A stretch of DNA of 34,032 bases from Bacteroidales bacterium (GCA_003141415.1 PLLX01000183.1:25607-59638), one strand, 5' to 3'; counted from the first letter of the stretch, positions 9,106 to 17,776 are shown. The notes: generated by a model not told the origin, from the sequence alone. A program made the numbers and translations.

Positions 9106-9217
9106 ACTACAACATATAGACAAATATTAGTCTTCGAATATTCCCGATTGTTAATTTTTATTAACATTAAAGTCATCTTATCAATTATAAGACGGGTAAA
9201 TATTTTGATGTACAATT

Positions 9218-11191
9218 TTATTGAAGAGGTTTATTCTCTTCTTCTAATATGACCTGATAATCTTTTGTATATCTGACCATAAAAAGTTTCTGGTTTTCAA
9301 AACCATCTCCGAAAGCTTTTCGTTTAAAGTCGTACTCACTCTGAAGCAGGTCAGGATAATGAATTTCAGGATGATCAATAAAACTCTTCCCGTGCATTGC
9401 CAATCCGCTTAAAAAATAGAATGCAATATCATAGCCCTGCCAGGCATAACTTTTTTCTAATGGTTCTGTATGAAATTTTTGTCTGAAATTTAAATTAAAC
9501 TGTCTTACATTGGTTTTTGAATAATCAATCCAGTAAGGAGAATAGACCATGATATCCATATCAAACAGTTCCTTCTGGTCGAGTCTTTCAAGATCCCTTA
9601 TCACAGGATATCCGAATAGTTTTACATTGAATCTTCTGGAAAGGCCACTGACAACATCGATTACTTCACTTATTACCGGAGCCTCTTCTGAAGCTATAAT
9701 AACGATGTTTTTAGATTGTTCGGAAAGTGCCTGACTCAATCTGTTAATAGAGTCATTATTAAACATTGACCTGCTATCGACGAGGAATTCTTTAAACTTA
9801 ATTTCCTCATATGGTATTTTATAACTCAGTTCAGTAAAAATCAAATTTTTAAATCTTTTAACATCTTCATCAACTCCCATGCTGTCGGCATGAATAAATA
9901 CAATATTATTATCGTAATATTCACTTATTTTCTTTGCAAGTTCTTTCTGGACAATTTCAAGTGAAGAACTTGCCATAAAGAGAGTAGGGTTTTCTATCAG
10001 AGCTGTGTTGTTTATAAGAGGAACAGGCGATACAACAGGAATGCTCAGGTTCTTTGCATACGAAGAAACGATAGAGAGATTATGGGAATAAACAGGTCCG
10101 ATAATAAGATCCATTTTCGATAGCTTTCCGGACCCTATCAGTTGTGTAATTTCAATAGTATCACTTTTAATATCATACGTATGCAGATTTATATTCAATC
10201 CCAGTGAACGTAATGTATCTGAGGCGAGCAAAATTCCCTCGTACATTTCCAGAAAATCCATGCTGCCCGGATAAATCCAATCATCGGACACTTTATTCAC
10301 TTTGTATGATTTCTTGCCTTTCACCCCGTTAGATGAGTCTACTTCTGTCCGGCTGGCGTTCTCCGACAGATAGAATGGGAGCAAAACAGCTACATCCAAT
10401 GAGCCTTTAAGGTCTTTTACAGGTGAATATCCTGCTGTTCTTTCAATCTTAATTATTGGTTCTTCTTTAATAGCTGAAATAGTATCAGTTTTAACCTGTT
10501 CAATCCCCTGTATTTCAGCCATTTTAGCCCCGGGAATCCTTACAAAATCGCCAACCTGTGGAAATCTTAGGTCCCTGTTTTCTTTCCTAAGTTGCCGGAC
10601 AGTAAGACCATATAGTTTAGCAATTGAAGAGAGTGTTTCTCCCATGAGGACTTTATGGTAAACGTACTTATTTTCCTGGTCGTCAAATTTCTGCTGGTTG
10701 TTCATAAACTCCCTTTTTGGGACGGCTATCTCAGTGCCAACTGATAGCTTATTAATATCCATTCCGGGATTACTCTGGACAATTTCGTATTCGGAAACCC
10801 CGTATGATTTTGAAAGAGAATAGACTGTTTCTCCAGGTATCAGGCTATGATAGATGAATTTGGTTTCATCATGTTCCCTTTTAACAGCTACAGATTCTGC
10901 TGGTTTTGATCCGGTAACCATTCTGACAGGAATTCTGAGTGTTTGTCCTTCATTTATACCATAAACTGCAGGCGGATTTTCACGTGTAAGGTCCTCTACG
11001 GTAATTCCGTAAGCTTTTGCTATTGAATAAGCGGTTTCTCCTTTTTTAACCTGGTGAATAAAATAAGCGGTACCGGAAATAATTACTTTGTCTTTCGATC
11101 TTTCAACAACAACCTGTGAATTTACAGTATTATTGCAAATCAGAATAGACATTAATATAAGTAAAGCTTTTATCCAGTTGATGATTCTCAT
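9218..11191 (-). CDS. LysM (x3) and PBP1-like periplasmic protein
   Basis: A 657-residue exported protein with a signal peptide (hydrophobic 5-20, ending NSQ). Three LysM modules for peptidoglycan binding lie at about 44-88, 113-158 and 176-220, each with the GET..SIAK/SLSK pattern. From about 265 to 650 the sequence resembles type 1 periplasmic binding proteins of the Leu/Ile/Val-receptor fold (LDVAVLLPFY opening, then MDLIIGPVYSHN and a later FGYPVIRDL). There is no transporter gene beside it, so it is more likely a wall-anchored sensor or structural factor than a transport receptor. It sits 27 nt after purC on the same strand and probably ends the phoH-purC operon. Precise function is not known to me. 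Confidence 0.8.
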   Translation of the reverse strand: MRIINWIKALLILMSILICNNTVNSQVVVERSKDKVIISGTAYFIHQVKKGETAYSIAKAYGITVEDLTRENPPAVYGINEGQTLRIPVRMVTGSKPAESVAVKREHDETKFIYHSLIPGETVYSLSKSYGVSEYEIVQSNPGMDINKLSVGTEIAVPKREFMNNQQKFDDQENKYVYHKVLMGETLSSIAKLYGLTVRQLRKENRDLRFPQVGDFVRIPGAKMAEIQGIEQVKTDTISAIKEEPIIKIERTAGYSPVKDLKGSLDVAVLLPFYLSENASRTEVDSSNGVKGKKSYKVNKVSDDWIYPGSMDFLEMYEGILLASDTLRSLGLNINLHTYDIKSDTIEITQLIGSGKLSKMDLIIGPVYSHNLSIVSSYAKNLSIPVVSPVPLINNTALIENPTLFMASSSLEIVQKELAKKISEYYDNNIVFIHADSMGVDEDVKRFKNLIFTELSYKIPYEEIKFKEFLVDSRSMFNNDSINRLSQALSEQSKNIVIIASEEAPVISEVIDVVSGLSRRFNVKLFGYPVIRDLERLDQKELFDMDIMVYSPYWIDYSKTNVRQFNLNFRQKFHTEPLEKSYAWQGYDIAFYFLSGLAMHGKSFIDHPEIHYPDLLQSEYDFKRKAFGDGFENQKLFMVRYTKDYQVILEEENKPLQ

Positions 11192-11218
11192 TAGATTTTT
11201 TATTAGTATCTATCTGTT

Positions 11219-12169
11219 TTACAATGTTTTAAGAAATATCCTGCAGTTTTTTTCAATCCGGTCAGGCACATTACTGATATCTGCCCTGATAAATTTTTCG
11301 CCTGTTATCTTTTCATAAAGTTCTATATACCTTTCCGAAACCTTATTAACAAACTCATCAGTCATTTCCGGGACGATCTGACCTGACTGACCCTGGAAGC
11401 CATTCTCCATCAACCATTCCCTGACAAACTCTTTCGATAATTGTTTCTGAGGAAGACCTTTTTCGAAATGCTCCTGATATTTATCCGCATAAAAATAGCG
11501 GGATGAATCCGGAGTATTGATCTCATCAATCAGGTATATCTTTCCATTCTTTTTCCCAAATTCATATTTAGTATCAACAAGAATAAGACCATGTTGCAAT
11601 GCTATTTCAGATCCTCTCATGAATACATCCATAGTATATTTTTCAATCAGAACATAATCTTCCTCGGAAATAAAGCCGCTTTTTATTATTTCTGAACGTG
11701 AAATATCCTCATCATGTCTGCCCTGTTCAGCTTTTGTAGTCGGAGTTATTATTGGCTTTTTAAAACGCTGATGTTCTGTCATTCCGTCAGGAATTTTAAT
11801 ACCGCATATCTCTCTGGCTCCGGTTTTATATGTTCGCCATGAACTTCCTGTCAGATAGGCCCTTACAATCATTTCGACTGGAAATGGTTCGCATTTATGT
11901 CCAAATGTCACAGTAGGATCTGGTGTGGCAATTTTCCAGTTTGGAACTATATCACTTGTTGCATCCAGAAATTTTGCAGCTATCTGATTAAGTACCTGTC
12001 CTTTATACGGAATACCCTTGGGAAGTACTACATCAAAGGCTGAAATTCTGTCGGAGACTACCATCAGAAGGTATTTGTCATCAATATTATATACGTCTCT
12101 GACTTTCCCCTTGTATATGCTTTTCTGACCCGGAAAATTGTAGTTTGAACTCAAAATTGTCGTAGCCAT
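11219..12169 (-). CDS. purC: SAICAR synthase (phosphoribosylaminoimidazole-succinocarboxamide synthase)
   Basis: A 316-residue cytoplasmic enzyme of purine synthesis that joins CAIR and aspartate using ATP. Family motifs are clear: [26 protein letters not shown] near the start, the [10 protein letters not shown] segment, [24 protein letters not shown], and LSKEFVREW near the end. The length matches the longer form (about 300 residues) rather than the 235-residue E. coli type. It lies between phoH (19-nt gap upstream) and the LysM/PBP1 gene (27-nt gap downstream), all minus strand, so the three probably share a transcript. ATG at 12169 is the natural start. Confidence 0.97.
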   Translation of the reverse strand: MATTILSSNYNFPGQKSIYKGKVRDVYNIDDKYLLMVVSDRISAFDVVLPKGIPYKGQVLNQIAAKFLDATSDIVPNWKIATPDPTVTFGHKCEPFPVEMIVRAYLTGSSWRTYKTGAREICGIKIPDGMTEHQRFKKPIITPTTKAEQGRHDEDISRSEIIKSGFISEEDYVLIEKYTMDVFMRGSEIALQHGLILVDTKYEFGKKNGKIYLIDEINTPDSSRYFYADKYQEHFEKGLPQKQLSKEFVREWLMENGFQGQSGQIVPEMTDEFVNKVSERYIELYEKITGEKFIRADISNVPDRIEKNCRIFLKTL

Positions 12170-12188
12170 TTTGTTAATTAATTAACAT

Positions 12189-13169
12189 TTATTTTTTATT
12201 GTTGTTTTTCAGTCTATCGACCTCATTTTCTTCATTCTCGTAAGCCCTGACAATCCTTTTAACCAGTTTATGCCTTACAATATCCCGCTCATCGAACTTA
12301 ATTATTGAGATGCCTTCAATATTTGCAAGTATACGCATTGCCATCAGCAGACCTGAATCACTTTTCCTTGGAAGGTCAATCTGTGTTGTATCTCCGGTCA
12401 TAATAAATTTAGAGCTTACTCCCATCCTGGTAAGGAACATTTTAATCTGGCTTATAGTGGCGTTCTGTGCTTCATCAAGAATCACGAATGCATTTTCAAG
12501 AGTCCTCCCACGCATGAATGCCAATGGTGCAATTTGAACAGTACCATCCTCCAGCCATGTTTCCAGTTTTTTGAATGGCAACATATCGTGCAGGGCATCA
12601 TAAAGTGGTTGCAGATAAGGATCAAGTTTCTCCTTCATATCGCCGGGCAGGAATCCAAGTCTTTCACCGGCTTCAACAGCCGGTCGTGTAAGAATAATTT
12701 TTTTTACCTCTCTGTCTTTCAGTGCTTTCACTGCCAGAGCAATAGAAGTATATGTTTTACCCGTCCCGGCAGGTCCCTCAGCAATTATTAGATCGTTAAT
12801 CTTGTAATCATTGACTAAAAGCAACTGGTTAACAGTACGTGCCCGGACAGGTTTTCCGCTTGTACCAAAAATGAGAACCTGTTCAAACTCGCCGTTTGAT
12901 GCCGACTTCATATGTTCTGCATCAAAAAGATATTTTTCAATATCCTGTTCGTCGAGCCTGTGATATTTACGATAATATTCGATAAGCTCATTAAACTTTT
13001 CTGCAAATACAGTTATCTCAGTCTCCTCTCCCATGCATTTTATCTCATTGCCTCTGGCCATGATCTTAAGTTTAGGAAAGAAACTTCGGATTTTATCAAG
13101 CAGCGAGTTGTTTGTGCCGAAGAAGACAACTGGGTCAATATCCTCAAGAAAAATAATTATCTCTGTCAT
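12189..13169 (-). CDS. phoH: PhoH-like ATPase (YbeZ type)
   Basis: A 326-residue protein. An N-terminal region (to about 65) resembles the small nucleic-acid-binding domain of PhoH/YbeZ proteins. The ATPase domain follows, with Walker A GPAGTGKT at 132-139, TRPAVEAGERLGFLPGD, and Walker B FVILDEAQNAT, then MTGDTTQIDLP (sensor-like motif). These are RecA/helicase-like P-loop ATPases linked to RNA metabolism and ribosome maturation in other bacteria. I chose the ATG at 13169 over an in-frame TTG at 13181. Gene order phoH-purC is one I recall from other Bacteroidota. Identity is secure; the RNA role is family knowledge only. Confidence 0.94.
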   Translation of the reverse strand: MTEIIIFLEDIDPVVFFGTNNSLLDKIRSFFPKLKIMARGNEIKCMGEETEITVFAEKFNELIEYYRKYHRLDEQDIEKYLFDAEHMKSASNGEFEQVLIFGTSGKPVRARTVNQLLLVNDYKINDLIIAEGPAGTGKTYTSIALAVKALKDREVKKIILTRPAVEAGERLGFLPGDMKEKLDPYLQPLYDALHDMLPFKKLETWLEDGTVQIAPLAFMRGRTLENAFVILDEAQNATISQIKMFLTRMGVSSKFIMTGDTTQIDLPRKSDSGLLMAMRILANIEGISIIKFDERDIVRHKLVKRIVRAYENEENEVDRLKNNNKK

Positions 13170-13292
13170 TAAACCTAACAAAAATTAATGAACTTAAGTG
13201 CCATTCGCCAGATTCATACGGAAACATAGCAAATAGTTCATAAAAAAATTCATTGAACAGTACAAAGTAAGGTTATTTTTTCCTTAGAAGAT

Positions 13293-13300
13293 TATCTTTG
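13293..13300 (+). promoter_or_regulatory. -7 promoter box (TATCTTTG)
   Basis: A full match to the Bacteroidota TAnnTTTG box, 16 nt before the ATG at 13317. No TTTG is found at the usual upstream distance, so the promoter is half supported. Confidence 0.5.
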
Positions 13301-13316
13301 TTATAAGTTTTTTCAT

Positions 13317-14111
13317 ATGCCGGTAATTACATTAACAACAGAGTGGAAGTCAAATGATATCTATTATGGAATCATTAAAGGAAAGCTTAGCAGCAAGTGT
13401 CCGGGAACAATTGTAATTGATAATGCCGGAAATATCCCCGCATTTAATATCTCGCTTGCTTCATTTATAATAAGAAACACCTATAATAATTATCCTAAAG
13501 GTTCGGTTCATATTATTTGTGTCCATTCTGAAGCTCATAAGGATCAGGATCATCTGATTGTCCGGGCCAGAGATCATTTTTTTATTGGAACTGACAATGG
13601 AATTTTCAACCTTATTCTTAATTCCGATCCGGAAGAAGTAATAAAAATAGATCATCAGGGATCTTCCGATGAACTTGAAATATTTGCAAAAGCTGCTGCG
13701 GATCTTATGGCAGGGAAAAAACCATCCGACCTTGGAAAATCTGTCAAGACTCTTAGTGAAAGAGTCCCCTTAAGGGCAACAATCGATAAAGATGTAATTA
13801 TTGGCAGTATTATTTTCATTGACTCCTTTGGGAATACCATATCCAATATTACAAGGGAAGTCTTCTACAGGGTATTTGAGAATAAAGCCTACAAGATTTT
13901 TATTCAGAGTAATAAAAATTATACAGATCAGATTTCCATGAAGTACAGTGATGTACCTGTAGGTGAGATGCTGGCGAGGTTTAACCAGCTCGATCTTCTT
14001 GAAATAGCAATCAACGGGGCTGATGTATCCGAATTACTAAGTCTTTCAGTCGGATCTGTGGTAAGAATAGATCTTGCTAATAAAACAGCATCTCCTAACC
14101 GTTTGTTTTAA
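13317..14111 (+). CDS. DUF62 family protein (SAM hydrolase / hydroxide adenosyltransferase-like)
   Basis: A 264-residue protein with the two-domain layout of the DUF62 (chlorinase/fluorinase-like) family. ITLTTEW..ND.YYGIIKG at the start, TDNGIFNLI at 92-100 (the PDNG motif) and DSFGNTISNI at 169-178 (the adenine-binding FGN motif) are recognisable. Members bind S-adenosylmethionine and most cleave it to adenosine and methionine. In archaeal members I recall a catalytic Asp-Arg-His set; here the corresponding positions look like His70, Gln77 and a non-His residue near 117-121, so the usual chemistry may be changed. It is followed after 11 nt by mazG, so the two likely form an operon. Confidence 0.85.
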   Translation: MPVITLTTEWKSNDIYYGIIKGKLSSKCPGTIVIDNAGNIPAFNISLASFIIRNTYNNYPKGSVHIICVHSEAHKDQDHLIVRARDHFFIGTDNGIFNLILNSDPEEVIKIDHQGSSDELEIFAKAAADLMAGKKPSDLGKSVKTLSERVPLRATIDKDVIIGSIIFIDSFGNTISNITREVFYRVFENKAYKIFIQSNKNYTDQISMKYSDVPVGEMLARFNQLDLLEIAINGADVSELLSLSVGSVVRIDLANKTASPNRLF

Positions 14112-14122
14112 TACAATTACTG

Positions 14123-14905
14123 ATGAATGATATAAACAAAAGCCTTGAAGAGTTTAACAGGCTTCTCGGCATTATAGATGAACTTAGGGTAAAGTGTCCC
14201 TGGGATATGAAACAGACTAATGAAAGTCTTCGGAAACTTACAATAGAAGAGACATATGAATTAGCTGATGCCATTTTTTCAGGTAGTGATGCAGGAATAA
14301 GAAACGAGCTTGGTGACCTCATGCTTCATATTGTCTTTTATGCAAAAATAGGTGCAGAAAAAGGTGTTTTTACAATGGCAGATGTTCTGAGGGGCATCAA
14401 CAATAAGCTCATTTACAGGCATCCACATGTCTTTGGTGATGTTAAGGTATCAGGAGCATCAGAGGTTGAGGAGAACTGGGAACAACTCAAAATAAAGGAA
14501 GGCAACTCCTACAAACCAGTACTCTCGGGTGTACCATCTTCTTTGCCTGCAATTGTTAAAGCCAACAGGATCCAGGAAAAGGTAAGAGGTGTCGGATTTG
14601 ACTGGGAGAAGCGAGAGCAGATATGGGACAAAGTTCTTGAGGAAATATCAGAGCTGAAAGAAGAGATAGAAAACCATAATACCGAATCAATAGAATCTGA
14701 ACTCGGTGATGTACTTTTTTCAATTATAAATGCATCGCGTCTATATGATATTGATCCGGAAGCAGCTCTTGAAAAAACTAACAGGAAATTTATTAAGAGG
14801 TTCAACTATCTGGAAAAGGAGACATTAAGAAAAGGTATCTCACTTCATGATATGAGTCTCGATGAGATGAATGTCATTTGGGAGCAGGCGAAAAAGGAGG
14901 ATTGA
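14123..14905 (+). CDS. mazG: MazG nucleoside triphosphate pyrophosphohydrolase
   Basis: A 260-residue cytoplasmic enzyme that hydrolyses NTPs and dNTPs to the monophosphate and pyrophosphate, thought to remove abnormal nucleotides and lower ppGpp. Both tandem MazG domains are present. The first has CPWDMKQTNESL, EETYELADAI and ELGDLMLHIVF, giving the E-x-x-E and E-x-x-D metal-binding motifs. The second has EEISELKEEIE and ELGDVLFSIINASR. The linker carries YRHPHVFGD. The length fits the long E. coli type. It is the second gene after the DUF62 gene, and its stop is followed by the paired G-rich element that separates it from the convergent agmatinase gene. Confidence 0.96.
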   Translation: MNDINKSLEEFNRLLGIIDELRVKCPWDMKQTNESLRKLTIEETYELADAIFSGSDAGIRNELGDLMLHIVFYAKIGAEKGVFTMADVLRGINNKLIYRHPHVFGDVKVSGASEVEENWEQLKIKEGNSYKPVLSGVPSSLPAIVKANRIQEKVRGVGFDWEKREQIWDKVLEEISELKEEIENHNTESIESELGDVLFSIINASRLYDIDPEAALEKTNRKFIKRFNYLEKETLRKGISLHDMSLDEMNVIWEQAKKED

Positions 14906-14925
14906 TATTGCCACCCTGATGTAGT

Positions 14926-15021
14926 GCCCTCCTGCCCCCCTAAAGGGGGTTAAACCTCGTTTTTTTAGTGACTTTCCTATATATTCGAGAGTTAGCCCCC
15001 ATTTAGGGGGGATGGGGGGCC
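14926..15021. repeat. G-rich paired inverted element, copy B
   Basis: Two related units face apart. On the minus strand the first reads TTAACCCCCTTTAGGGGGGC (14952 downward) and on the plus strand the second reads TTAGCCCCCATTTAGGGGGG (14992 upward), followed by a second G-tract. Each unit is a small hairpin, and the spacer between them is 39 nt and AT-rich with a T-run. The element lies between convergent mazG and the agmatinase gene, where it may end transcription both ways. The second unit overlaps the 3' end of the agmatinase gene and includes its stop codon. The layout is the same as at 5136-5238. Confidence 0.75.
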
Positions 15022-15855
15022 AACAAATTTATAGCTCAATAACTGGTATATTATCTTCGCGGCAATAAAATCGGGAGATTTATTTGTTACAGATGGGCAT
15101 AATTCGACAATATCAAATCCTACAACATTCCTGGTTTTCATAACATCCCTCATAAAATGCAGCAGTTCATAATATGGAGGTCCCCCCGGCTCCGGGGTTC
15201 CTGTTGATGGCATTAAAGACGGATCAAATACATCAAGGTCAATGGTGATATATACATTCTCAGTAAGTTTGTCAATCGCTTTTTCATACAGAGTCTTATC
15301 ATAATAAAGCTCGTGTGAAAAAAATATTCTGTCCTTCTCAGCGAAGGGCAACTCTTCTGCTGACATGCTTCTGATCCCAACCTGAACTATAGGTGCATAT
15401 TCGCGTGCCCTTGCCATGGCACATGCATGATTAAATTCTGATCCTTCATATACCTGTCGCAGATCAGCATGAGCATCAAGCTGAAGTATGGTCAGATTTT
15501 TAAAATATTCTGAAAAAGCTTTAATTGCGCCGATAGAGACAGTATGGTTGCCGCCAATAATTACAGGAAATTTCCTATCTGTCAGAAGTGATAATGTCCT
15601 GTCATATACAGCGTTAACAAGCTTTTGAGGCGTTTCTTTCTCAAGAACTGGTGGAATTGTATTTATCCCGGTAAGATGAGCTTCGGATGAGGTTTCCACA
15701 TCGTAAAATTCAAGATTAACAGAGGCTTCAAGAATAGCGTCGGGCCCCTTATCGGCTCCTTTCATCCATGTACTTGTCTCATCATATGGCACAGGAACAA
15801 TGATTATACCTGATTCCGAATAATTATAGACTACCTCATTACCGCCAAAGTTCAT
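14992..15855 (-). CDS. speB: Agmatinase/arginase-family ureohydrolase, probably agmatinase
   Basis: A 287-residue binuclear manganese enzyme; the likely reaction is agmatine to putrescine plus urea. Metal ligands are all present: His104 in GGNHT, Asp127, His129 and Asp131 in DAHAD, and Asp206 and Asp208 in DLDVFDP. The STGTPEPGG loop favours agmatinase over arginase, though formimidoylglutamase is not fully excluded. I start at ATG 15855 because the longer frame to 15927 overlaps the DUF5606 gene by 50 nt and adds a Lys/Arg-rich tail unlike the family. The last ten residues (VGPPSPLNGG) and the stop are coded by the G-rich repeat, so the native C-terminus has probably been replaced. Confidence 0.88.
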   Translation of the reverse strand: MNFGGNEVVYNYSESGIIIVPVPYDETSTWMKGADKGPDAILEASVNLEFYDVETSSEAHLTGINTIPPVLEKETPQKLVNAVYDRTLSLLTDRKFPVIIGGNHTVSIGAIKAFSEYFKNLTILQLDAHADLRQVYEGSEFNHACAMARAREYAPIVQVGIRSMSAEELPFAEKDRIFFSHELYYDKTLYEKAIDKLTENVYITIDLDVFDPSLMPSTGTPEPGGPPYYELLHFMRDVMKTRNVVGFDIVELCPSVTNKSPDFIAAKIIYQLLSYKFVGPPSPLNGG

Positions 15856-15877
15856 ATATGGAATAATTAGGGCAGAT

Positions 15878-16348
15878 TTACTCAAGCTTTGGTTTAGGAG
15901 GGGATTTTTTCTTTTTCTTTTCTGCAACCGGAGCTTTTTCTACATCAGCTGCAGGTTCAGGTTCCTCCTTAATGAGAAGGTTGAGGTTATGAAGGATATT
16001 GTACCACTGTGCAACTTTTTTTATGTCGCTTGTATACACTTTGTCTTTTGAGTATTCCGGCACTATATCTTCAAACCACGCTTTCAGTTCGCCGGAATCT
16101 GCTTTTGAATCTATTGCCGGTCCGCCATTTTCCTTTTCGTGAATCAGGTCAAAAACTTTCCCAAGAGGCATATCCTCTTTATCAGTAAATATTGCAATGT
16201 CTTCCAGCGAACTTACTTTGGCTGAGCCATAAGCACTGCTTCTTTTTTTTGTTTCAAGGTGTTCAACAATTATTGCATTTTTTCCCTGGGCAATAAATTT
16301 AAAAAGCCCGGGTTCGCCTGAAATTGCCAGAATATCTTTTAAAATCAT
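15878..16348 (-). CDS. DUF5606 domain protein
   Basis: A 156-residue protein beginning LKDILAISGEPGLFKFIAQG, the conserved start of DUF5606 proteins, which I know only from Bacteroidota. The domain runs to about residue 130 and ends with AQWYNILHNLNLL; the tail is a low-complexity Lys/Pro/Ala stretch. No function is known to me. ATG 16348 was chosen over a TTG at 16369 because the latter overlaps the -7 box. It precedes the agmatinase gene with 22 nt between, so they are likely cotranscribed. Confidence 0.85.
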   Translation of the reverse strand: MILKDILAISGEPGLFKFIAQGKNAIIVEHLETKKRSSAYGSAKVSSLEDIAIFTDKEDMPLGKVFDLIHEKENGGPAIDSKADSGELKAWFEDIVPEYSKDKVYTSDIKKVAQWYNILHNLNLLIKEEPEPAADVEKAPVAEKKKKKSPPKPKLE

Positions 16349-16366
16349 CTCTTGGTTATTTAAATA

Positions 16367-16385
16367 CAAATTTAATTCTAGAATT
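16367..16385 (-). promoter_or_regulatory. -7 box (TAAATTTG) with adjoining 12-bp palindrome
   Basis: On the minus strand TAAATTTG (16374-16367) fully matches the Bacteroidota -7 box and lies 18 nt before the DUF5606 ATG. The perfect palindrome AATTCTAGAATT occupies 16374-16385, directly upstream in the spacer, where a repressor could act. No TTTG is seen at the -33 position. Confidence 0.45.
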
Positions 16386-16427
16386 GTAAAGTCCGTTTCA
16401 TAACTGATATTTTTTTTAATTTTAAGA

Positions 16428-17156
16428 TCAGTTCATATTCCGTTCTTTTTTAATCTTTTCATATGCCTCATTAACCATGGTAAATTTCTCATCTGCAGAT
16501 TTCCTGATATCATCGCCAAGATGGCTTACTTTATCGGGATGATATTTCATAGCCATCCTTCTGTATGCTTTTTTAACGTCCTCATTTGAAGAAGATGGAT
16601 CTAATTCAAGAATTTTATAAGAAGAATCTGTTTCTGGAATAAACATATTCTTTATTGACAAAAAATCGCCTGCTACAACTCCAAGGTATGACGAAATTTT
16701 TTCAATAATCTGAATTTCAGAAGGATGTATTACACTGTCTGCCAGGGAAACATTAAATAACAGATGTAACAATTGCAGCCGTGAAGAGTAATCCATATTT
16801 CCTTTTATCTGCAGGCAAACATCCCTTACCGGTATTTCCTGTTTCAGTATATCTTTAAGCATCAGAAGAGCTTGTTTTGCAGATTCCTGTCCAAATTGCC
16901 TGATAAAAAACTGTTTAACATAGTTGAGTTCAGATTTAACAACCTTACCATCAGCTTTCATAACTGCTGCAACAAGAACAAGCAGACTCATTCCGAAATC
17001 ACCCTGACTTGTCCGGGCTGTTCCGGAAGTGTAGGTTGAAGTATGAATTGTGGTACCGTCTATCATAGAGCCTACCAGAAAACCCAAAAGGCCACCTATC
17101 GGACCACCCACCGCAAAGCCAAGTCCTCCTCCCAGCCATTTTCCAAAAATTCCCAT
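16428..17156 (-). CDS. TerB-J domain protein (DjlA-like co-chaperone)
   Basis: A 242-residue protein. Residues 1-33 form a glycine-rich hydrophobic segment, probably a membrane anchor. About 50-165 is a TerB-like helical domain (MSLLVLVAAVMKADGKV, then a second acidic half). The C-terminal J domain, about 178-240, contains the HPD triad at 206-208 that stimulates Hsp70/DnaK ATPase. This is the DjlA plan, in which a membrane-bound co-chaperone recruits DnaK, although the organisation differs enough that I give no symbol. It starts 2 nt after the coaE stop, so it is the last gene of the nusB-coaE operon. Confidence 0.88.
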   Translation of the reverse strand: MGIFGKWLGGGLGFAVGGPIGGLLGFLVGSMIDGTTIHTSTYTSGTARTSQGDFGMSLLVLVAAVMKADGKVVKSELNYVKQFFIRQFGQESAKQALLMLKDILKQEIPVRDVCLQIKGNMDYSSRLQLLHLLFNVSLADSVIHPSEIQIIEKISSYLGVVAGDFLSIKNMFIPETDSSYKILELDPSSSNEDVKKAYRRMAMKYHPDKVSHLGDDIRKSADEKFTMVNEAYEKIKKERNMN

Positions 17157-17158
17157 AT

Positions 17159-17776
17159 TCAGGTTTGAGTATTAATAAATTTTAAAATGTCATCGTGAAT
17201 CTTCAGAATGGCAGGAATAATCATATCATTTTCGGAGTTATTAATTATATAATCCGATAGTTTTATTCTGGTCTCGTCATCCATCTGATTCCTCATCCTC
17301 TCTAATACCTGTTCCCTTGAAAGCTTATTCCTTTGAATAATTCTTCGCACTCTCTGTTCAACCGGTGCCACTACTGTTGCAACTCTGTTTACAAAATCTG
17401 AAGCTCCGCTCTCAAAAAGTATTGCTGCCTCCATAATTACATATGGTGCTGTCTGTTCCAATGCCCATTTCCTGAAGTGATTGAAAACGACCGGATGAAC
17501 CAGACGATTTACCTTTTCAAGAAGATTGCTGTCATTAAAGATAATAGTTGCCAATTCCATCCGATCGAGACTACCGTTGATATAAAGGTTCTTCCCTGCA
17601 ATAGAATTGATCCTTCTGATTATAGCATTTTCAGTTTCCATGATTTCCCGGGCTTCACGGTCAGCTGAAAAGACAGGTACTCTGAGGACATCGAAAACCC
17701 TGCACACAGATGTTTTGCCACTTCCGATACCACCAGTAACACCTAGCTTAAACCCCGGTTTTCTTTCTTTTATCAT
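17159..17776 (-). CDS. coaE: Dephospho-CoA kinase
   Basis: A 205-residue cytoplasmic enzyme for the last step of coenzyme A synthesis, phosphorylation of the 3'-hydroxyl of dephospho-CoA by ATP. The P-loop GVTGGIGSGKT lies at 12-22, followed by the F.ADREAREIME substrate region, HPVVFNHFRKW, and EAAILFESGA, all in the family order. The length is normal. It lies 23 nt after the YbbR-like gene and 2 nt before the DjlA-like gene, within the minus-strand operon begun by nusB. Confidence 0.96.
   Translation of the reverse strand: MIKERKPGFKLGVTGGIGSGKTSVCRVFDVLRVPVFSADREAREIMETENAIIRRINSIAGKNLYINGSLDRMELATIIFNDSNLLEKVNRLVHPVVFNHFRKWALEQTAPYVIMEAAILFESGASDFVNRVATVVAPVEQRVRRIIQRNKLSREQVLERMRNQMDDETRIKLSDYIINNSENDMIIPAILKIHDDILKFINTQT

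Noticed and set aside
15856-15927. Longer N-terminus for the agmatinase
   Set aside because: It overlaps the DUF5606 coding region by 50 nt and is only the Lys-rich tail read in another frame; ATG 15855 fits the family start.
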